64,000 nucleotides of DNA from Thalassia testudinum. Taxonomy: Eukaryota; Streptophyta; Magnoliopsida; Alismatales; Hydrocharitaceae. Every line of letters begins with the position of its first letter. Position 1 is the first letter of the stretch. The position numbers were made by a program, and so were the translations under genes. Positions 58,148-64,000 of the stretch are shown one piece after another. The notes under the pieces were generated by a model. That model was not told where the DNA came from. It saw only the letters and a list, made by a program, of their open reading frames with translations, and made no database searches. Where the stretch lies: assembly GCA_037157565.1 (NCBI GenBank), contig JAZHRO010000073.1, positions 90,870,001-90,934,000 of the forward strand. Reading direction: 5' to 3'.

Positions 58148-58947
58148 TCAGGAGCTTTTAGAATAGGCACAGGTCAAGGCCTCCTTCAGAGTTTGAAAGG
58201 CCTCGACACACTTTGAATGAAAACTAAAGGAAGATTCCTTCGCCAACAAGTCATAAAGTGGCCTAGAAATTTTAGTAAAAGTTTTAATAAAGAGCATATA
58301 AAGAAAGGATCTAATCTGTTTGACGTTCGTGGGCAATGGGAGTTTGGAAATAGAATCAATCTTGACTTTATCTACTTCGAAACCTTGCTCGGATACAACA
58401 TGCCCAAGTACAATTCCTTTCTGTACCATGAAATGACTTTTCTCCCAGCTGAGGACTAAACCAGTCTCCTTACATCGCTTCAAAACATTCTCTAGGTGCA
58501 GGAGACACTGGTCGAAAGATGAGCCATAAATGGAGAAGTCATCCATAAACACTTCAACACACTCGTCAATCATGTCTGAAAAAATAGACATCATACACTG
58601 CTGGAAGGTTGCAGGGGCATTACATAATCCAAACGGCATACCCCTGAATGCAAAAGTACTGTAAGGACTCGTGAATGTCGTCTTCTCCTGGTCATCAGGA
58701 AAGACTGCCACTTGGTTGTACCCAGAATATCCATCGAGAAAGCAATAGTACTTATTCCCTACCAATTTCTCGAGAATTTGATCAATAAAAGGCAAGGGAA
58801 AGTGATCCCTCTGGGTAGCAGTGTTCAGCCTGGGTAATCAATATAGACCCTCCATCCAGTTGAGGGTCTAGTGACAACTTGTTCACCTTGGTCGTTGAAT
58901 TCCACAGTAAAGCCTGCCTTCTTTGGCACCACATGAATAGGACTTAC
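58148..58947 (-). pseudogene. pol-RT: Reverse transcriptase of element H
   Basis: Minus frame 58795-58148: MPFIDQILEKLVGN, CFLDGYSGYNQVAVF, GMPFGLCNAPATFQQC, catalytic box VEVFMDDFSIYG with both aspartates, and VLGHVVSEQG. The start (about 58947-58796, with PSTGWRVYIDYPG-like residues) lies in another frame. The thumb is damaged after IRSFLYML. It pairs with RNase H downstream after a frame shift near 58150-58060. Confidence 0.9.
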
Positions 58948-59862
58948 CTATTTACTATCTGTAATGGGATATATGATCCTAACGTCCAACCACTTCAGGA
59001 TTTCCTTTTTAACCACCTCCCTTATATTAGGGTTCAGACATCTCTGCATGCCCCTAAATGGCTTGATGGAATCATCAATATAAATGTAGTGCATGTAGAG
59101 TGTAGAGTCTATACCCTTAATATCAGCAATGCTCCAAGCAATAGCTTCCTTATGCCTAGACAAGCATTCAATCAAGGCTCCCTCCTGTGCCTCAGATAGC
59201 ACAGCCGAAATGATAATGGGGAGCATATCATTGGCACCTAGAAAAACATACTTGAGAGTGTCAGCGAGGGGTTTCAACTCAAGGTCAGGGACTTGTATGG
59301 TTGAGGGTTTCATAATAGATGTCCCCATCTCATGTAGCAGATCTACCTTAGGCAGAGATGATGGGGGAAGAGACTCAGCAGAAACACCCAGCAATTCCTC
59401 AAGTTCTAGTATATCCCCTTCACATTCCTCCAAGAGATGGGAATGCTCATTTAGCATGACAAGCTGAAGGGGGTCATCACATAACATTGCAGGGGTTGCC
59501 TCTTCAATCAGGTCATCTATCACCTCAACTTGAGAACAATCCTCAATTCTGACTTGTTTGTAAGCATCAAACACATTAAGCTGGATTTTCCTGTTCCCAA
59601 AGCCTATTTTCAATGCCCCAGTATTGCAATTGATTGAAGCATGAGAAGTTGCAAGAAAGGGGCAACCCAAAATGATGGAGGGTTTGGTTGGCTTGTTGGT
59701 AGGGTCAGTGTCCAAAACTAAGAAGTCAACGGGAAAGAAGAAATCCTCCACTCTTACGAGGACATCTTCCAAAATTCTCCGTGGTGTCTTAAGTGATCGA
59801 TCAACAACTTGAAGGATTATAGGGCTAGGCTTCAGATTGCCTCTCCCAAGTTGTTCATACAC
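58948..59862 (-). pseudogene. pol-PR: Protease C-terminus, linker and RT N-terminus of element H
   Basis: A 304-codon frame. The active-site region just upstream (about 59905-59860) reads LLDLGARVNILPSYVYEQLG, with Asp kept but Arg where Ser usually stands. Then LQVVDRSLKTPRRILEDVLV, FPVDFLVLDTD, IILGCPFLATSHASIN (usual ILGRPFL), an acidic linker (ECEGDILELEELLG), ELKPLADTLKYVFLG, and the RT entry motif MQRCLNPNIREVVKKEILKW. Aspartic protease would cut the Gag-Pol polyprotein. Confidence 0.85.
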
Positions 59863-60310
59863 GTAGCTCGGAAGGATGTTAACCCTCGCACCCAGATCAA
59901 GTAGAGCCTCATCAATTTGTAAGTCACTAATAACTACTGAGATGTATGGGGCTCCTGGGTCCTTAAGTTTCGGGGGTGTGCCATGTTGAACAATTGAACT
60001 AACAGAATATGGCAGGACAACTTTTGATTGGACCTATTTTCAAGATTGCCACTTTTTCATGCACAGGTCCTTTAAGAAGTGGGCATAAGACGGAATCTGC
60101 CAGATAGCTTCAAGCAAATGCAAGTTAATCTGCACTTGCTTGAAGGTTTCCATGATCTCATCCGTCTTATCTTTGGCTCTAGATGAGCCAGCAGAAGTCT
60201 GCGTAGGGGTGGATAAGCACTCTGGAAAAGGCACTCTCGATCTTTGGGTGGAAGGCTTGCAATGTCAAGTATGGGGTGGAATGGGGACAACTTCTTCCGG
60301 TGAGGTGATT
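59863..60310 (-). pseudogene. Gag-to-protease junction of element H
   Basis: Minus 60234-60040 carries MPFPECLSTPTQTSAGSS and FKQVQINLHLLEAIWQIPSY, the conserved Athila segment (FxxVQINxxLLxAIxQIP) that precedes protease, ending AHFLKDLCMKKWQS. A frame shift on each side separates it from gag and from protease. Confidence 0.75.
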
Positions 60311-61804
60311 TTAAGTGGAGAAGATTTGGGCAAGTCTTCTCTGGTGGGGGTGAAAGTTCAGGTGAATGGTTTCTTTAGGGAATGAGACTATAGGAGCATC
60401 GGGTTTGGAAATTTTTTTCCCATTCCTCAGAATAGTCACCACCTGAGCATGCTCCCTAAAGACAATCTCTTTTCCTTTAGGATTCTCCTCAGCAGCGCTG
60501 GGGAGCTTCCCAATTTCCCTCTGTCTAACGGCCTCAACAAGGTGTCCTATTTGTGATTTCATCTCATGTATAGCCTTGTCATGAAATTGGATGATGTCAC
60601 TTTGACTTTCTTGCATAGTTTTCAACATCACCTTCAATTCATCCATCTCAGAGGTCTTAGGTTGGGCAAAGGTCAGAGGTTGGCTCATTTGATGGTTTTG
60701 AAAGGATTGTGATTTATAATTCCCTGAATTTGAGACAGTTCCTTGTCTCCATGAAAAGTTTGGGTGGTTCCTCCATCCCTCATTATAAGTGTTGGAGAAA
60801 GGGTCATTACGAGGTCTAGGACGGAACCCTTGAGCGGCATTCAGATCCACTTGTACAAGCTAAGGGAATTGGGAGGCCAAGTGGCAATCCACAGTGGCGT
60901 GTGTATTGCCTTGGCAAATTGAGCATTCGAAAGTTTGGGATGTGGAGGTATTAGATACAAATGGACTTGGGTTCGACATAAGCCTTTCCATGTTTTGATT
61001 CAATAATTGAATCTGATAGGCTAAATTCTGGGTGTCCCTTGCCTCATTCGCCTCCAACTTTCTTTGCATGAGAGTGGGCTTTCTATCCATGTAAGCAGAA
61101 TTCAAGTGAATAGAATTCTCACTCAAAGTATCAAAAAGGTTCCAAGCTTCATCCTCAGTATTAGATAGAAAGGTTCCTACACAGGCACCATCCATAGTTT
61201 GCCTATGCGAATCATTAAATCCAATGTAGAACCTTTCAACCAGTTGCCATTTAGGCACCTGGTGATGTGGGCAAAGTCTCAACAAGTCATTAAAGAACTC
61301 CCACACATCATGGAACGCTTCCCCATCCTTTTGAACAAAACTCATAATTTCCCTCCTAAAGTGATTAGTTTTGCTCATGGGGAAGTACTTCTTCAAAAAC
61401 TCCTTCAGGGCATCCCAAGTGTTAATATTATCAAGGGTGTGATACCAATACTTGGCTTTGTCCTTAAGGGAGAAGGGAAAGAGGGTCTACATTTGAGCGT
61501 CATCAGTAATGCCCTGCAGCTTCACCGTGGAACAGACCTCGGTGAATTCCTCTATATGCCTATAAGGGTCTTCCCTAGCAGTGCCATAAAAGGAGGGCAG
61601 CAAGGATATGGTACTGCTTTTGATCTCATAAGGATTGTCCCCTCCAGGTCTACGTAGTGTAGGGCCAGCTTGATTGGTTGGAATGAAATATTCCTTAAGG
61701 CTCCTTTGACTGGCCATTTCTACACTTGGAAGGTTTCTTCTTAAGATTCTTTCAAGTTCAGGATCAAACACAAGTTGTCTCTTAAGAGAACGCCTACCAA
61801 GCAT
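60311..61804 (-). pseudogene. gag: Gag of element H, split by two in-frame TAG codons
   Basis: ATG at 61804 opens MLGRRSLKRQLVFDPELERI. The frame stays the same to 60311 but meets TAG at about 61487 and 60860. Retrotrans-gag core: LPSFYGTAREDPYRHIEEFT, then LKEFLKKYFPMSKTNHFRRE, EFFNDLLRLCPHHQVPKWQL and FYIGFNDSHRQTMDGACVGT. Zinc knuckle CSICQGNTHATVDC with all ligands (CX2CX4HX4C). C-terminal GFRPRPRNDPFSNTYNEGWR is typical of Athila-type gag. It would form the particle that packages element RNA, possibly including that of E. Confidence 0.85.
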
Positions 61805-62190
61805 GCACTACAAACATAATTCAAAAGAACTTGTTCGATCTTTACAAATTTAGGCTTTTGACTTTAGTTCAAATTGTAGGTGACAAAGCAAGTTGCCCAA
61901 TCAATTATGTGCCTATTGTCAACCCTCGAAATGCCTAAAAAGACCTACTTGGAGCTTAGGTATTCTTCCCTAAATCTCAAATGGTAAAGCAAATCCAAAG
62001 ATGGAAGATCGAGGGATGTAAGTAGGCCTAAGCCTTCCTTTGAAGCTGTGCTTTTGCGGTGATTCTCAACTACCCCCAAAAATATGTGACAGGGTATCCC
62101 CCTCTTTGGATTTACAAAACCTTTGGTCTTAAGTTCCGAACACTTCAGAATCCAACGGTAGGAGGGCTCTTGTCCTAGTTGTTCCAAGAC
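61805..62190 (-). other. Leader of element H, inner part
   Basis: Noncoding, directly upstream of gag, and matching E's leader (21100-21480): TAGGACAAGAGCCCTCCTA, GCTTCAAAGGAAGGCTTAGG. Cut at 62190 by the poly(A) end of LINE G. Confidence 0.7.
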
Positions 62191-64000
62191 TTTTTTTTTT
62201 TTGAAACAGTGAGGATTGCTATCATGATCCGATAGCAATCTGGAGGGTAGTATATTTCTTATCAAACAAAGTATTACAAAAGAGATCCCCAGCTATGTAT
62301 GAGGGATCAGCATTCATTTACAATGTTCTCACATCTCACCGGTCTCTCCTAAAAGAGTTTATCATTATGCACCCTCCACACACACCACAAAACGGCTACC
62401 ATACCCCTAATGGCCAGCTAGGATTAATGAACCTCTGCCACAGTGAATCCCAAGTGGGAAGTGGTTCTAAGCAAATCATCCTCCAAATCTTGTAGGTGAC
62501 CAGGCAAGAGGAGAAAATGTGTGTCGTACTATTAGAGTGCAAACCACAAAGAGGGCAAGCATTCAGAGTAGTCCCCATCCTTCTGTGTCTAAGGTCACTA
62601 GTGATCAAGCCTTCTCGTCTGCAAAGCCACAAGAATATCTAAACCTTCAAAGGGACTCTCAAGAGCCAAATCTTTTTGTCAACAAGGTCACACTCCACCT
62701 CACTGTTAGACCTAATGATCTTCTCATACGCCTGCTGCACTAAAAAATTACCCTACCAGACATATGTATCAGTTACATTCATCCTAGGATGCACCTACTG
62801 TAGATCAGCCATCAGGTTCTGCCTATCCTCCCATAGTCGAGTGCCTGATCTGCAGTGTTCCAGCCCTTCCAGCCACCAGCAGCCCTCTGCAGCAACCACA
62901 AGCTACTGACATTAGCCTCCTTGTCTGCAGCAGCAGCGTAGGCTCTCAGGTAAACCTCTTTCAGCACCCCCAGACCAGACCACTGCTCGTTCCACAAACT
63001 AAAATGTCTGCCATCTCCAAGCCTAGGCTGCAGAATGTGCCAGTACCTGCTGATTACATTGATCATTGATCACCAAAAAGGGGAGGGTTTCTTCGGTTGT
63101 AGCCTCTGTAGACTGTTGCTTGATCCCCCAAAGCTGTCCCAAATCAGATCTGCCATTAGCCCCTCCTTGCAGTCAAGAATCCTGATGGCCCATTTAATCA
63201 ATAAAGCCTCATTGAACTCCTTGAGAGCCTTAATTCCCATACCACCAATCTCCTTTGGCCTGTAGATTTTGTTCCATCTGATGGGCTGCATAAAGCCACC
63301 CTCATGGCCAGTTCCTTTCCAAAAGAATCTTTTCCTCACGACATCCAATCGCTTCCAAATAGACTTAGGGGCTCTGAATATGCTAAAATAGAAGACTGGG
63401 ATGGATGTAATGACCGAATTAAGAAGGATTAGTCTTCCACCCTTAGACAAGAACTTACTACTCCATCCTTTCAGTTTTGCGGAAACCTTATCAAACAAGG
63501 CATTCCAATTAGACTTTTTCAATTTTGCAGCCCTCAGTGGCAATCCTAGGTACCTCAGTGGCAGTTTAGTTCGAGGTGACCCCAATGTACTCTCCAAGTC
63601 CATCTGCTCCTGCTCATTCATGCCAAAATAAGTCAAGATAGACTTTTCCTTGTTCAAACATAGGCCTGAAATATCCCCAAAGATCTTTACCAATAACCCC
63701 AGAGCATGTGCCGCAGGCTTGGACCCTTCCACAAAGAATACCGTGTCATCTGCATATTGCAAAATGGGGGCCATATTTCTCCTATTAGATAATGAATACC
63801 CTTTAATTAGACCCACCTCTACAAATCTGCAAGCATACCTTGCAAGCCCATCAATTGCAAGGTTAAACACTAAAGGGGCTAAAGGTCACCCTTGTCTAAC
63901 CCCACACTGAAGCTGAATCCAAACTCCACAAGGCTTCCCATTGATCAATGGAGAGAAGGAAGCAATTGTGATACAACGCTTCATCCATTGGATCCATAAG
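62191..64000 (-). mobile_element. LINE G: 3' part of a plant L1-type element, minus strand, runs off the window
   Basis: The poly(A) tail reads as twelve T at 62191-62202, then a perfect 3' stem-loop (62214-62240), 3' UTR, and ORF2 on the minus strand. RT frame 63870-63070: QYADDTVFF with the intact catalytic YADD, LCLNKEKSILTYFGM, LRYLGLPLRAAKLKK, KGWSSKFLSKGGRLILLNSV, KRFFWKGTGHEGG. The same frame continues at 63066-62812 after a TGA (Arg codon in LINE F). The zf-RVT-like CPLCG/IFSSC part is at 62632-62396 in another frame. A TGA near 63890 follows GVRQG. Same family as LINE F. Inserted in H's leader. Confidence 0.9.
62214..62240 (-). other. Perfect 3'-terminal stem-loop of LINE G
   Basis: GATTGCTATC and GATAGCAATC, ten perfectly paired bases around a 7-nt loop, separated from the poly(A) by about 11 bases. 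The equivalent in LINE F has two mismatches. It is a likely RT recognition element of the element RNA; role inferred. Confidence 0.65.

Larger units (their letters stand above)
3067..64000 (-). mobile_element. Element A: Athila-like Ty3/gypsy retrotransposon, minus strand, extends past the window
   Basis: Read on the minus strand the order is protease/RT N-terminus (53258-52313), RT, RNase H and integrase (9735-7236), 3' noncoding block (7235-5658) and 3' LTR (5657-3067). It is interrupted by B (9741-52307) and H (from 53259). The LTR resembles that of element D. Its left TSD would be CACCC (3062-3066), but the right copy is out of view. Pol motifs ([25 protein letters not shown]) place it with Athila/Tat-type gypsy elements. 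Many stops and frameshifts show it is dead. Confidence 0.75.
53259..64000 (-). mobile_element. Element H: Athila-like gypsy retrotransposon with gag-pol, minus strand, runs off the window
   Basis: Minus-strand order: leader (62190-61805), gag (61804-60311), protease (about 60234-59200), RT, RNase H, integrase (to 56413), 3' block, 3' LTR (55149-53259). The 5' LTR and most of the leader lie beyond LINE G, outside the window, so its TSD cannot be checked. It is the most complete coding element here, although split by several in-frame stops and some shifts. Its LTR, leader and 3' block match element E, making it E's probable autonomous relative. Confidence 0.8.

Overview
This 64 kb window looks like repeat-dense plant nuclear DNA. 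The evidence is the set of element types: Ty1/copia gag with a tRNA-iMet primer site, Ty3/gypsy pol of the Athila/Tat type with tRNA-Asp-type primer sites, plant L1-type LINEs with an APE endonuclease and a zf-RVT tail, and multi-kilobase LTRs. I see no host gene, rRNA, working tRNA gene or CRISPR array. The species cannot be fixed from the sequence; a large angiosperm-like genome with heterochromatic nested retrotransposons is the best description.

Almost everything is one nested stack, which I resolved from paired LTRs, primer sites (PBS), polypurine tracts (PPT) and target-site duplications (TSD). A Ty1/copia element (LTR to 2033, gag 2151-3066) was hit by Athila-like element A (minus strand, 3' LTR 3067-5657, pol 7236-9735 and 52313-53258, continuing past the window). 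A was hit by element B (9741-52307, TSD GTGAG). B contains B2, of which only the last 35 bp of the 5' LTR survive (11394-11428); its 3' LTR is 14878-16152 plus 37832-38307. B2's 3' LTR was hit by element C (minus strand, 16153-37831, TSD GTGCT/GTGTT). C holds the complete gypsy element E (18780-26092, TSD CGCTC) and LINE F (29679-34751, 15-bp TSD). B's 3' LTR was hit by element D (39247-49070, TSD ATATA) and by a solo-LTR-like insert (49777-51534). A was hit again by element H (minus strand, 53259 to past the right edge), and H by LINE G (62191 to the edge).

The elements fall into partner pairs. A and H carry recognisable pol (H also gag). D has A-type LTRs and an A-type 3' noncoding block, and E has H-type LTRs, leader and 3' block, but in D and E gag-pol is replaced by long, acidic, unrecognised ORFs. 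B2 carries a third such ORF, and C has a gag/protease-like ORF without reverse transcriptase. This suggests several non-autonomous lineages that depend on A- and H-like elements for enzymes.

The most unusual observations are: (1) an almost complete tRNA-Asp copy where an 18-nt PBS should be in element B (11323-11393); (2) two PPT-like tracts per element bracketing a conserved noncoding block with a roughly three-copy 50-60 bp repeat; (3) palindromes built on TCAGACGTCTGA in LTRs of unrelated families; (4) orphan ORFs in pol-less elements; (5) a stem-loop directly before the LINE poly(A). All coding regions except possibly the E ORF are broken by stops or frameshifts.
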